64,000 bases of DNA from Dyella mobilis. Lineage in GTDB: Bacteria; Pseudomonadota; Gammaproteobacteria; Xanthomonadales; Rhodanobacteraceae. The stretch is from positions 1 to 64,000 of the forward strand of contig NZ_JADIKF010000037.1 of NCBI RefSeq assembly GCF_016904945.1, read 5' to 3'. The translations under genes were made by a program, and so were the position numbers. The notes below the pieces were generated by a model. It was not told the origin of the DNA. It saw nothing but the letters and a program-made list of their open reading frames with translations, and made no database searches. Shown one piece after another: positions 24,911 through 35,586 of the stretch; position 1 is the stretch's first letter; each line of letters starts with the position of its first letter.

Positions 24911-27034
24911 ATGCGTTTGAAGACATCCATCGGGCTGGCCCTGGCGCTCAGCATTACCATGGGCGGCATGACTCATGCCAACGACAACGCACGACCCGGC
25001 GCGACGGCAGCCAGCGACGATCCTTATCTCTGGCTCGAAGACATCCACAGCGAACGTGCCATGAACTGGGTGAAGGCACAGAACGCCCACACCCAGAAGC
25101 AGTTCGCCGACAATCCCGAATTCGCTCGCACGCGCGACCGCGTCCTGGAAGTGCTCGACTCCGACGCCCGCATTCCCTACGTGGAACGCCGCGGCGACTA
25201 CCTCTACAACTTCTGGCAGGACAAGGCGCACCCGCGCGGGCTGTGGCGTCGTACCACCTTGAGCGAGTACCGCAAACCCGAACCCCAGTGGGAAGTGCTA
25301 CTGGATGTCGATGCGCTCAATAAAACGGAAGACAAGCGCTGGGTATTCAAAGGCAGCGATTGCCTCAAGCCCGACTACAACCATTGCCTGGTGTATTTGT
25401 CGCCCGACGGCGGCGATGCCATCGAGGTGCGCGAGTTCGACATCCCGAGCAAATCCTTCGCCAAAGACGGCTTCCGCATTCCCGTCGCCAAGACGGAAGT
25501 GGGCTGGATCGACGAAAATCATCTCTACGTGGGCACGGATTTCGGCCCGGGGTCGATGACCAGCTCCAGCTATCCGCGCCTCGCCAAGATGTGGACGCGC
25601 GGCACGCCGCTGAGCGCCGCAACCACGGTCTATGAAGCCAAGACCAGCGATCTTTCCGTCGGCGCCACGCACGACCGCACGCCTGGCTTCGAACGCGACT
25701 TCGTCAACGTCGCGCATGATTTCTTCCACAGCGATACCTATCAGCTCAAAGATGGCAAGCTCATCCACCTGGATGTTCCGACCGACGCCAGTGTCGACGC
25801 TCATCGCGAATGGATGCTGGTGCAATTGCGCAGCGCCTGGACGGTCGGCGGCAGCACGTATCCTTCCGGCGCGCTGATCGCCACGAAATTCGATGATTTC
25901 ATGGCCGGCAAGCGTCAATTCACCACGCTGTTCGCACCGGATGAACACACGGCGCTATCGGGTTATTCCTGGACGCAGCACCACATCATTCTCAACCTGA
26001 TGGATGACGTGAAGAGCCGCCTCGACGTGCTTACTCCGCAGCCGGACGGCCACTGGGCACGCGCCAACATGCCGGGAGCGCCGACCTTCAGCACCATGAC
26101 CGTGCTCGACACCGATCCCGATCACAGCGACGAGTATTGGCTGAGCGTGACCGGCTTCCTCACCCCCTCGTCGTTGGAGCGCGGCGTATTGGGCGAAGGC
26201 GCGGCGCAGACGCTCAAGCAAAGCCCTGCGTTCTTCGATGCATCGAAGTTCGAGGTAAGCCAGCACTTCGTCACTTCGAAAGACGGCACCAAGGTTCCCT
26301 ATTTCGAGATCGCGCCGAAGAACCTCAAGCTGGACGGCAGCAACCGCACCCTGCTCTACGGCTACGGCGGTTTCGAAGTATCTCTGCAGCCGTACTACAG
26401 CGGCAGCGTCGGGCGTGCGTGGCTCGAGCGCGGAGGCGTCTACGTGGTGGCCAACATCCGTGGCGGCGGCGAATACGGTCCGCGCTGGCACCAGGCAGCC
26501 ATGCAAGCAAACCGCTTGCGCGCATATGAGGACTTCGCCGCCGTGGCACAGGACCTGGTCAAGCGCGGCGTAACCTCGCCGGTTCATCTGGGCGCCGAGG
26601 GCGGCAGCAACGGCGGCCTGCTGATGGGCAACATGCTTACGTTGTACCCGCAACTGTTCGGCGCCATCGCCTGCGAGGTGCCGCTGCTCGACATGAAGCG
26701 CTACATCCATCTGTCGGCAGGCGCATCCTGGATCGCCGAATACGGCAACCCCGACGATCCCAAGCAATGGGATTTCATCCGGCATTTCTCGCCGTATCAG
26801 AACGTCAAGGCCGATGTGAAGTATCCGGACGTGCTGTTCTTCACCACCACCAGCGACGATCGCGTCGGCCCCGTGCAAGCACGCAAGATGGCCGCCAAAA
26901 TGGAAGGTATGGGCTACCAGAACGTGTGGTTCTTCGAGAACACCGAAGGCGGGCACGGCGCTGGCGCCGACAACAAGCAGGCCGCGTTTATGCATGCGCT
27001 CGCCTACGATTTCCTGTGGGATCGCCTGCAATGA
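24911..27034 (+). CDS. Prolyl oligopeptidase (S9A), exported
   Basis: This is a 707-residue serine peptidase that cleaves short peptides after proline. A signal peptide (MRLKTSIGLALALSITMGG, cleavage near THAN) indicates a periplasmic enzyme. The N-terminal half is the seven-bladed propeller and the C-terminal half is an alpha/beta hydrolase. Catalytic residues are visible: Ser in GAEGGSNGGLLMG (about 565), Asp in TTSDDRVGP (about 648) and His in TEGGHGAG (about 681). The start at 24911 follows GGAGCGG; the frame upstream has no signal character. A prolyl-hydroxylase-like gene follows 107 bases later. Confidence 0.93.
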   Translation: MRLKTSIGLALALSITMGGMTHANDNARPGATAASDDPYLWLEDIHSERAMNWVKAQNAHTQKQFADNPEFARTRDRVLEVLDSDARIPYVERRGDYLYNFWQDKAHPRGLWRRTTLSEYRKPEPQWEVLLDVDALNKTEDKRWVFKGSDCLKPDYNHCLVYLSPDGGDAIEVREFDIPSKSFAKDGFRIPVAKTEVGWIDENHLYVGTDFGPGSMTSSSYPRLAKMWTRGTPLSAATTVYEAKTSDLSVGATHDRTPGFERDFVNVAHDFFHSDTYQLKDGKLIHLDVPTDASVDAHREWMLVQLRSAWTVGGSTYPSGALIATKFDDFMAGKRQFTTLFAPDEHTALSGYSWTQHHIILNLMDDVKSRLDVLTPQPDGHWARANMPGAPTFSTMTVLDTDPDHSDEYWLSVTGFLTPSSLERGVLGEGAAQTLKQSPAFFDASKFEVSQHFVTSKDGTKVPYFEIAPKNLKLDGSNRTLLYGYGGFEVSLQPYYSGSVGRAWLERGGVYVVANIRGGGEYGPRWHQAAMQANRLRAYEDFAAVAQDLVKRGVTSPVHLGAEGGSNGGLLMGNMLTLYPQLFGAIACEVPLLDMKRYIHLSAGASWIAEYGNPDDPKQWDFIRHFSPYQNVKADVKYPDVLFFTTTSDDRVGPVQARKMAAKMEGMGYQNVWFFENTEGGHGAGADNKQAAFMHALAYDFLWDRLQ

Positions 27035-27141
27035 AAACTCTTTCATCAGCTGCGCAGAGATCGTAGTTCGGCCGTGAGCGCGAATAGGAGCAGCGGGGGC
27101 GCTAGAATGCCTCCGCTGCCCAACCCTCGTCGCCCGCTCCC

Positions 27142-27999
27142 ATGAAATCTCGCCCCGCGATCCGCCCTGAACTTCGCGACTGGATCCTTGCCACCACGCA
27201 CGCCGGCCACAGCGTGGAGGCGGTGCTCAAGCTGATGCAGGAAACCGGCTACGATCCGCGGCAAAGCCGCAGCATCGTTGCCACGGTGCTCAATATCCCG
27301 CTCACCGCGCTCGACACCCACGCGCCGGCACCCAAGGGGCAGCCGGGGCGTCGCACCCGTCATCCCGAAGCGCCGCAGCTGGCCGTCGACGGGCGCGCCG
27401 TCGACGTCACGTTGAGTGTCGAATCGCCCGCTCTGCGCGTGCTCAACAATCTGCTGTCCGCGGAGGAGTGCGAAGCCTTGATCAGGGAAGCACAGCCGCG
27501 ATTGCAACGGGCGAAGACCGTCGATGGCACCGGTAAGCAACAGATCGATGCGCGGCGTACCAGCGAGGGCATGTTCTTCACCATCGGCGAGTCGCCCCTG
27601 GTCAAGCGCATCGAACAGCGCATCGCCACCCTGCTCAGCCTTCCCATCGATCACGGTGAAGGCCTGCAGGTACTGCATTACCTGCCCGGCCAGCAATACG
27701 AGCCGCACTATGACTGGTTCGATCCGGAACAGCCCGGCTTCGCCGCCATCACAGCCAAAGGCGGCCAGCGCATCGCCAGCCTGGTGATGTACCTGAATAC
27801 GCCCGAGGCCGGCGGCGGCACGGCCTTCCCGGAGATCGGGCTGACGGTTACGGCCCTGCGCGGGTCGGCGGTTTATTTCGCCTACGACACCGGCGACGCC
27901 GCATCGCTGCACGCCGGCCTGCCGGTGCTGAAGGGTGAAAAGTGGATCGCAACCAAATGGCTGCGCGAGCGACCATTCCAAGCGCCGTCGCGCCGCTGA
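27142..27999 (+). CDS. Prolyl-4-hydroxylase-like 2-oxoglutarate/Fe(II) oxygenase
   Basis: This is a 285-residue dioxygenase. The C-terminal double-stranded beta-helix domain shows the HxD iron ligands in PHYDWFDP (about residues 189-191), the distal His in ASLHAGLPV (about 257) and the 2-oxoglutarate-binding Lys in GEKWIATKW. The N-terminal 80 residues are helical and may guide substrate binding. Bacterial members hydroxylate proline in a few proteins such as EF-Tu, but the substrate here is unknown. It lies between a prolyl oligopeptidase and a MocR regulator on the same strand. Confidence 0.9.
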   Translation: MKSRPAIRPELRDWILATTHAGHSVEAVLKLMQETGYDPRQSRSIVATVLNIPLTALDTHAPAPKGQPGRRTRHPEAPQLAVDGRAVDVTLSVESPALRVLNNLLSAEECEALIREAQPRLQRAKTVDGTGKQQIDARRTSEGMFFTIGESPLVKRIEQRIATLLSLPIDHGEGLQVLHYLPGQQYEPHYDWFDPEQPGFAAITAKGGQRIASLVMYLNTPEAGGGTAFPEIGLTVTALRGSAVYFAYDTGDAASLHAGLPVLKGEKWIATKWLRERPFQAPSRR

Positions 28000-28120
28000 A
28001 GCCCCTGCCGCTGCCCGACAAAACCCGCGAGATGGCCGTGAGAGAGTGGCCACCCCGCGGGCGCGGGAAGTGAGGGAGCACGCCGCCGAGCCCGTTCGCC
28101 GTTGGGGGCGACGAACGAAA

Positions 28121-28139
28121 GGGCTCCCTCCTGGAGCCC
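28121..28139. terminator. Hairpins after the oxygenase gene
   Basis: Seven-base arms GGGCTCC and GGAGCCC enclose five bases. A second, overlapping pair GAGCCC (28088-28093) and GGGCTC (28121-28126) could form an alternative, larger stem. Mutually exclusive stems without a T-run could act as a terminator or attenuator before the MocR gene. Confidence 0.4.
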
Positions 28140-28181
28140 GCGACCGTTTCAGACTAGGTATTTCGCCCCATTCCCTCCATA

Positions 28182-28212
28182 GCCAATTACACGTATTTTT
28201 CTGGGGCCAATT
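28182..28212. promoter_or_regulatory. Direct repeats GCCAATT upstream of the MocR gene
   Basis: GCCAATT occurs at 28182-28188 and again at 28206-28212, 24 bases apart and in the same orientation. MocR-type regulators such as GabR and TauR bind direct repeats in front of their own or neighbouring genes, so this may be the autoregulatory site. Chance occurrence of a 7-mer pair is possible. Confidence 0.35.
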
Positions 28213-28244
28213 GACGGCATGTCGTTCCAACGGGAGGGTATGGC

Positions 28245-29678
28245 GTGTATCTGGAACTCGACGGCCACGGACCGCTGTACGATCAGCTCACACGTGCCCT
28301 GAAATCATCTATCGTCCAAGGACGCATTGCGCCGGGCACCCAGTTGCCGCCGACGCGCGAATTGGCCGACGAACTGGACCTGTCCCGCACCACCGTCCTG
28401 GCCGCCTATGAGCAACTGCGCGCGGAAGGCTTTATTGCCGGTCGCGTCGGTTCCGGCAGCTTCGTCAGCGAACTGCAGGCGCGGCCGGTCAACCATCACG
28501 CCGTAACGGCGATTCCGCCGCCCTCCCGATACGCGCAGCGCGCCCGCGAAGTACGCGACTGGGACATACCGCGCATCCACCGCGGCCTGCGTTACAACCT
28601 GCAGTACGGCAACCCGCTGGTCAATCCGGCACTCAACAATGCCTGGGGCCGCGAACTGGCGCGCGCGGCGACCTATACCCGGCTGCTCGTCAACGAAGTC
28701 TCCGGACTGGAAGCGCTGCGCCAGCAAACCTGCGAATACCTCGCGCGCCGCCGCGGCGTGCAGGCTGAGCCGGACGACGTGCTCATTGTCAGCGGCACCC
28801 AGCAGGCCATCAACCTCGTCTCGCGCGTGCTGTTGAACGAGGGCGACAGCGTAGTGCTGGAAGAGCCCCACTACTTTGGCGCACATCAGGCATTCGTTGC
28901 CCATGGCGCTACGCTCACCGCCGTGCGCACCGATGATGACGGCATCGTCTGCGAAGAGCTGCCCGAGGCATCGCCGCGTCTGATCTACGTGACGCCGTCG
29001 CACCAATTTCCGACCGGCGCGATCCTTTCGCTGGAGCGCAGAAAGGCTTTGCTGCGTTACGCGCAAAAGCACCAGTGCTGGATCATGGAAGACGACTACG
29101 ACGGCGAATTCAACTATGAGGCGCATCCGATGCCAGCGCTGCGATCGCTCGACCAGGATGGCCGCGTGATCTATGTCGGAACGTTTTCCAAAATCATGTT
29201 CGGCGGCCTTCGCCTGGCTTACGCGGTCATGCCCAGCGCTTTGCTGCCGGACTTTCGCAATGCCAAATACCTCTGCGACGTGGCCTGTCCGGTGATCGAG
29301 CAGGCGGCCCTGGCGCACTTCATGGAGGACGGCGGGTTCGAACGCCACCTGCGCCTGGCGCGCAAAGAACTCAAGACCCGGCGCGAGGCGCTGATCGCCG
29401 GGCTGAAGCAATACGCGCATAGTCGCGTGGAAATCGCCGATACGCCGGCTGGCATGCACATCGTGGTTTGGTTGCGCGATTACGACCAGGCCAAATGCGA
29501 GGCTCTGATCGCCTTTGCGCACGAAAAGGGACTTGGCCTGTACCCCACCGCCCCGTTGTATCTGCACGCATCAGACCGGCCGGGCCTGATGCTCGGCTAC
29601 TGCGGCGTTTCGGTGACGGAGTTGCACGAAGCCATGCAGCTGTTTGGTCAGTGCCTGGACTATTTCGAGACACGCTGA
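28245..29678 (+). CDS. MocR-family (GntR/aminotransferase) transcriptional regulator
   Basis: This is a 477-residue two-domain regulator. Residues 1-70 are a GntR winged helix (PPTRELADELDLSRTTVLAAYEQL), and the rest is an aspartate-aminotransferase-like PLP domain with the Lys in GTFSKIMFGGLRLAY. Such proteins sense PLP or an amine bound to it and control vitamin B6, GABA or taurine genes. The GTG start at 28245 follows a GGGAGG site with seven bases spacing; an ATG at 28240 is out of frame. No obvious target gene is adjacent, since ppa lies downstream. Target genes are unknown. Confidence 0.9.
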   Translation: MYLELDGHGPLYDQLTRALKSSIVQGRIAPGTQLPPTRELADELDLSRTTVLAAYEQLRAEGFIAGRVGSGSFVSELQARPVNHHAVTAIPPPSRYAQRAREVRDWDIPRIHRGLRYNLQYGNPLVNPALNNAWGRELARAATYTRLLVNEVSGLEALRQQTCEYLARRRGVQAEPDDVLIVSGTQQAINLVSRVLLNEGDSVVLEEPHYFGAHQAFVAHGATLTAVRTDDDGIVCEELPEASPRLIYVTPSHQFPTGAILSLERRKALLRYAQKHQCWIMEDDYDGEFNYEAHPMPALRSLDQDGRVIYVGTFSKIMFGGLRLAYAVMPSALLPDFRNAKYLCDVACPVIEQAALAHFMEDGGFERHLRLARKELKTRREALIAGLKQYAHSRVEIADTPAGMHIVVWLRDYDQAKCEALIAFAHEKGLGLYPTAPLYLHASDRPGLMLGYCGVSVTELHEAMQLFGQCLDYFETR

Positions 29679-29826
29679 CTTCAGCCCAGGGGTCGCCTCA
29701 TCCCACTCATCAGCCCATTGGCCGGGCCGGGTCAGCCTGCCTGGGGACGGTATTGGTGCGTCGCGGCAAGGTTTGCCGTATGCTGAGCGGCTATCCCTGT
29801 TTTGGTTATCTGTTGAGGAGTGCCCC

Positions 29827-30363
29827 ATGGGCCTGGATCTGGTTAGCGCCGGCCGCGACGTGCCGAACGAAATCAACGTCGTCATCGAAATCCCGAAGGA
29901 TGCCGAGCCGGTCAAATATGAAGTAGACAAGGCCAGCGGCGCGATTTTCGTGGACCGCATCCTTTCCACCCCCATGCGCTACCCCTGCAACTACGGCTAC
30001 GTGCCGGGCACGCTGGGCGGCGACGGCGATCCGCTCGACGCGCTGGTTATCCTGCCGCTGCCGCTGGTGCCGGGCTCGGTGATCCGCTGCCATCCGGTCG
30101 GCATGCTGAAGATGACCGACGAAGCGGGCAGCGACGAAAAGCTGATCGTGATCCCGTCGAAGAAAATCTTCCCCGGCTACGCCCACATCGAAGACATCAA
30201 AGGGGTGTCGGGCCACTGGCTGGAGCGCATCGGCCACTTCTTCGAGCACTACAAGGATCTCGAGAAGGGCAAGTGGGTAAAGGTGGAAGGCTGGGTCGGC
30301 GCCGACGAGGCCAAGGCCGAGATTCTTGCCGGCATTCAGCGCCACAAGCAGAACAAGGACTAA
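29827..30363 (+). CDS. ppa: Inorganic pyrophosphatase (family I, soluble)
   Basis: This 178-residue cytoplasmic enzyme hydrolyses PPi to phosphate. Family I motifs are clear: MRYPCNYGYVPGTLGGDGDP followed by LDALVI carries the metal-binding aspartates, with KIFPGYAHIEDI and HFFEHYKDLE further on. The ATG at 29827 follows a GAGGAG site eight bases upstream. A complete intrinsic terminator follows the gene. With hppA and pfp in the same region, the cell has both energy-conserving and energy-wasting routes for PPi. Confidence 0.97.
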   Translation: MGLDLVSAGRDVPNEINVVIEIPKDAEPVKYEVDKASGAIFVDRILSTPMRYPCNYGYVPGTLGGDGDPLDALVILPLPLVPGSVIRCHPVGMLKMTDEAGSDEKLIVIPSKKIFPGYAHIEDIKGVSGHWLERIGHFFEHYKDLEKGKWVKVEGWVGADEAKAEILAGIQRHKQNKD

Positions 30364-30385
30364 GCTTCTCTTGTCGGTTCCCGAG

Positions 30386-30424
30386 AACGGCGCGCGGCCC
30401 ATCGGTCGCGCGCCGTTTCTTTTT
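30386..30424 (+). terminator. Intrinsic terminator of ppa
   Basis: Eleven-base arms AACGGCGCGCG and CGCGCGCCGTT enclose a ten-base loop and are followed by TCTTTTT. It starts 23 bases after the ppa stop codon. Form and position are textbook for Rho-independent termination. Confidence 0.9.
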
Positions 30425-30630
30425 CAGCGGATCGCCAGACCGCGCTCCCAAGGCGGCACATCGCCAATCGGCTGGTTCCCGGTTGCGAAACGGATGGCCA
30501 GACTCAACGCCGCCAGCACCGTCACGCCGCCTTATCCGTACTACCCGTATTGGAATGGGCCGTGTGCCGAACGCAATCTTCTGCCCGTTCCTGCGCTACC
30601 GTCTACACGCACCCAGAAGGAGACCTCTCC

Positions 30631-31647
30631 ATGAAAGCCGTGGGCCTTACCCGATACCTGCCCGTTGACGACCCGCAATCCTTTTTGGACGTCGAACTGC
30701 CCACGCCTCAGATCGGTCCGCAGGATCTGCTGGTGCGGGTTGAAGCCATCTCGGTAAACCCCGTCGACACGAAGCTGCGTGCCCCCAAACCGCAGGTGGA
30801 AGCGCAACCGCGCATTCTCGGCTTTGACGCCGCCGGCGTCGTTGAAGCAGTCGGTACGGAAGTGGCCGGTTTCAAACCCGGCGACGAGGTGTATTACGCA
30901 GGCGACGTCACGCGTCCCGGCAGCAATGCGCAATATCAGGCTGTCGACGCGCGGCTCGTTGCGCTTCGCCCGCGCCGATTGGACGCCGCCGGTGCTGCCG
31001 CCCTGCCGCTGGTCGCCATCACGGCCTGGGAGTTGCTGTTCGAACGCATGCCTTACCGCCCCGAAAATGGCGGCGACGGAAAATCGCTGCTGATCATCGC
31101 GGGCGCTGGCGGCGTGGGCTCCATGGCTATCCAGCTTGCGCGGCGCGCCGGGTTTACCGTCATTGCCACGGCATCGCGCTCCGAAACCCAGGCGTGGTGC
31201 CGTGCCATGGGTGCGCAGCACGTCGTCGATCATCGTCAACCGCTTACGCCGCAGCTGCAGGCACTTGGTTTTGCGCACATCGATGCGGCACTCAATCTGG
31301 CCGACACCTCGCACTATTGGGAAGAGCTGGGCGAGCTGTTGGCGCCGCAAGGCCACGTCGGCCTGATCGTCGAGCCGAAGACGCCCCTCAACATCGGCGA
31401 TCCCTATAAAGCCAAATGCATCGGCATCCACTGGGAAATGATGTTTGCACGCCCGCGTTTCCACACCCCCGACGTCGCCGAACAAGGCCGCATCCTGGCG
31501 CGCGTCGCAGCGCTGATCGACGAGGGCGAACTGCGCGGTATCCATCGCGAAGCCTTGAGCCCGATCAGTGCGGAAAACCTGCGTGAAGCGCATCGCCGGC
31601 TGGAATCGGGCAAGAGCATCGGGAAATTGGTGCTGTCGGGCTGGTAG
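30631..31647 (+). CDS. Zinc-type alcohol dehydrogenase-family protein (quinone oxidoreductase group)
   Basis: This is a 338-residue medium-chain dehydrogenase/reductase. It opens MKAVGLTRYLPVDDPQSF, has a GroES-like N-terminal domain (LLVRVEAISVNPVDTKLR) and an NAD(P) motif AGAGGVGSMAIQLA in the C-terminal domain. The zinc ligands of classical alcohol dehydrogenases are not evident, which fits the NADPH-dependent, zinc-independent subgroup despite the family name. AAGGAGA lies upstream of the ATG. The substrate is unknown. A hairpin follows, then the convergent DUF3224 gene. Confidence 0.9.
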   Translation: MKAVGLTRYLPVDDPQSFLDVELPTPQIGPQDLLVRVEAISVNPVDTKLRAPKPQVEAQPRILGFDAAGVVEAVGTEVAGFKPGDEVYYAGDVTRPGSNAQYQAVDARLVALRPRRLDAAGAAALPLVAITAWELLFERMPYRPENGGDGKSLLIIAGAGGVGSMAIQLARRAGFTVIATASRSETQAWCRAMGAQHVVDHRQPLTPQLQALGFAHIDAALNLADTSHYWEELGELLAPQGHVGLIVEPKTPLNIGDPYKAKCIGIHWEMMFARPRFHTPDVAEQGRILARVAALIDEGELRGIHREALSPISAENLREAHRRLESGKSIGKLVLSGW

Positions 31648-31667
31648 GACCATCGCTCGCAAGCGAC

Positions 31668-31696
31668 ACCTTCCCCCACGTGATGCGGGGGAAGGT
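31668..31696. terminator. GC-rich hairpin between convergent genes, probable bidirectional terminator
   Basis: Perfect ten-base arms ACCTTCCCCC and GGGGGAAGGT enclose a nine-base loop. It lies in the 77 bases between the dehydrogenase gene (plus) and the DUF3224 gene (minus). It belongs with the other C-run/G-run palindromes in this window and has no T-run. Confidence 0.55.
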
Positions 31697-31724
31697 TCGA
31701 CCATTTGCAGCATTACCCTCGCAA

Positions 31725-32114
31725 TCAGGGCAAGCTGTAGTCGAAGGTATAAGCGTGCTTTCCCTGCTCGATCTGGATCAGCATGGAACCCTTCAAGCCC
31801 GTGAGTTCTTCCGTACCGGAGTCCGGCACGACGTGAATCGACAGGCTTGGGACGCCACGATCCATCGTGCCCACGTGCTGCAGCACGAAGCTGCCCCGCT
31901 TGCCATGCAGCGTGCCGGTGACGCGCTCGATCGCCACATAGCCCGCCGAGCCTTGTACGTTGCCGCCCGCCGACAGCATTTCGCCCAGGCTGCTCGCTTC
32001 CAGATCACCGCTGAAGCGCTTGTCGAGGGTTTGCCGCCCCAGCTTTGCCGCTTCGATGCCCGGCGCCGGCGGCTGGAGACTGAGCTTGACTTCAAAAGGA
32101 CCGCTTGCGTGCAT
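31725..32114 (-). CDS. DUF3224 domain-containing protein
   Basis: This is a 129-residue cytoplasmic protein. The segments ASGPFEVKLSLQPP, LDKRFSGDLEASSLGEMLSA and GSFVLQHVGTM match the DUF3224 pattern, a small beta-rich fold of unknown function related to allene oxide cyclase-like barrels. The ATG at 32114 (MHASGPFEV) is the family start; the upstream 31 codons of the frame look non-coding. It diverges from an AraC-type regulator gene, which may control it. Confidence 0.85.
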   Translation of the reverse strand: MHASGPFEVKLSLQPPAPGIEAAKLGRQTLDKRFSGDLEASSLGEMLSAGGNVQGSAGYVAIERVTGTLHGKRGSFVLQHVGTMDRGVPSLSIHVVPDSGTEELTGLKGSMLIQIEQGKHAYTFDYSLP

Positions 32115-32257
32115 GATGACTTCTCCGCATTGAAGGAAACCGAGGGTCCGGCCAACCTTTCTGCCGCCAGGCCCGGCACAATGATCGACACGACCGCGTC
32201 GACTCATACCTTAGCCCGATCCATGCCCTCGCCGATTGGAAAAACGCGACAAACAAC

Positions 32258-33085
32258 TTGCGGCCAGGCGCATTCCGCGTGAGCACCGACCTTGGCCAGC
32301 CGCGCGGCGTTCTTCATCCCGAGCTTGCCGTGGGCGAGTTCAAGCACGAGCGACGCCCGCCATCGCCTGCGCTCGCCGGTCTCGTCGAGCATTACTGGTA
32401 CGTATCCTGGGACCTGCGCAACTTGCCTGCGCAACAGCAGGAAACCCTGCCGCACCCGAATGTGCATTACGTCGTCGAACCCGGATTGACCGCCATCTAT
32501 GGCGTGCACACCGGGCGCTATGTACGCATGCTGGAAGGGCGCAGTCACGCCTTCGGTATCAAGTTCAAGGCGGGCGCATTCCATCCCTTCTACGGCAAGC
32601 CGGTATCCGGCTTGATGGATCGCTCGCTGCAGGCTCAAGACATTTTCGGCACGGATGCCGATACGTTCGAACGGCAAGTGCTATTGCATGACGACGTGGG
32701 GGCCATGGTCCATGCCGCAGAACATCTGCTGCTGTCCAACCTCCCCAAGGACGATCCGGAAGTTGCCCGCATCAGCGAACTGGTGGCAAACATCGCCGCG
32801 GACCGCAGCATTACGTCGGTGGAAACGCTGGCCGCGCAATGCGGATTGACCAAGCGAAGTCTCCAGCGCTTTTTCAACCAATACGTGGGCGTCAGTCCGA
32901 AATGGGTGATTAATCGTTATCGGCTGCATGAAGCCATCGCACAGGTGCAAGCCGGCAGCTCCGTCGCCTGGACCGAGCTTGCATTGCAGCTGGGTTATTT
33001 CGACCACGCGCATTTCATCCGCGATTTCCGCAAGCTTATCGGGCGCAGCCCGGCTGATTACGCTAAAACGCTGCGCAAGCCCTAG
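32258..33085 (+). CDS. AraC-family transcriptional regulator
   Basis: This is a 275-residue regulator. The N-terminal 150 residues form a beta-rich sensor (HYWYVSWDLRNLP and later ALKFKAGAF-like strands) of the DUF6597 type. The C-terminal domain has both helix-turn-helix units (VETLAAQCGLTKRSLQRFF and ELALQLGYFDHAHFIRDF). The ligand is unknown. The start is uncertain: TTG at 32258 or GTG at 32279, neither with a strong ribosome binding site. It diverges from the DUF3224 gene over 143 bases, a typical arrangement for a regulator and its target. Confidence 0.88.
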   Translation: MRPGAFRVSTDLGQPRGVLHPELAVGEFKHERRPPSPALAGLVEHYWYVSWDLRNLPAQQQETLPHPNVHYVVEPGLTAIYGVHTGRYVRMLEGRSHAFGIKFKAGAFHPFYGKPVSGLMDRSLQAQDIFGTDADTFERQVLLHDDVGAMVHAAEHLLLSNLPKDDPEVARISELVANIAADRSITSVETLAAQCGLTKRSLQRFFNQYVGVSPKWVINRYRLHEAIAQVQAGSSVAWTELALQLGYFDHAHFIRDFRKLIGRSPADYAKTLRKP

Positions 33086-33114
33086 TCGTTAGCCGACTAC
33101 GAACAGCCATTTTT

Positions 33115-33411
33115 ATGGGATCTATACGGAACCCAGGGATAGATTTGTCGCAAATTTATGCGTGTTGGCAGAACAATGCCCACGTGAAAACGCCATCGAT
33201 GCCACACGCTGCACTGCCTTCCAGGAGGACACGCGGTTTCGGCCTGATTGCGATGGCGGTGCTGTTTTTGCTTTCAGTCTTTCAATTGACGCATCTGCCG
33301 GCCGCACCGGCGTCGCACGACGCGATCGATCTGTGGCGAGGGCTGGCGGAAGGCTCGTTGTTTGTCTTTTTCTGCCTTCCTGCAGGACGCAACCGGCAAC
33401 CTAAAGATTAG
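33115..33411 (+). CDS. Small hypothetical protein with one membrane segment
   Basis: The frame encodes up to 98 residues, but the likely protein is the last 70, starting at an ATG at 33199 (MPHAALPSRRTRGFG). A basic N-terminus, one hydrophobic helix (LIAMAVLFLLSVFQL) and a second weakly hydrophobic stretch (GSLFVFFCLPAG) suggest a small inner-membrane protein. No ribosome binding site is clear at any start. The stop codon lies inside the terminator hairpin that follows. No family is recognised. Confidence 0.4.
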   Translation: MGSIRNPGIDLSQIYACWQNNAHVKTPSMPHAALPSRRTRGFGLIAMAVLFLLSVFQLTHLPAAPASHDAIDLWRGLAEGSLFVFFCLPAGRNRQPKD

Positions 33412-33434
33412 GCAGCTCCTGCAGCTGCCTAATC
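33406..33434. terminator. Bidirectional terminator candidate before the thiC 3' end
   Basis: Perfect 12-base arms GATTAGGCAGCT and AGCTGCCTAATC with a five-base loop lie between a plus-strand small gene and the 3' end of thiC on the minus strand. Only short T-runs follow. The symmetry and location suit termination in both directions. Confidence 0.7.
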
Positions 33435-33442
33435 CGGTTTCC

Positions 33443-35540
<2,098 letters not shown>

Positions 35541-35586
35541 AGGGGGCTATTTGACCACGAAGCGGGGTTGGAAACGAGTGCGGGAC

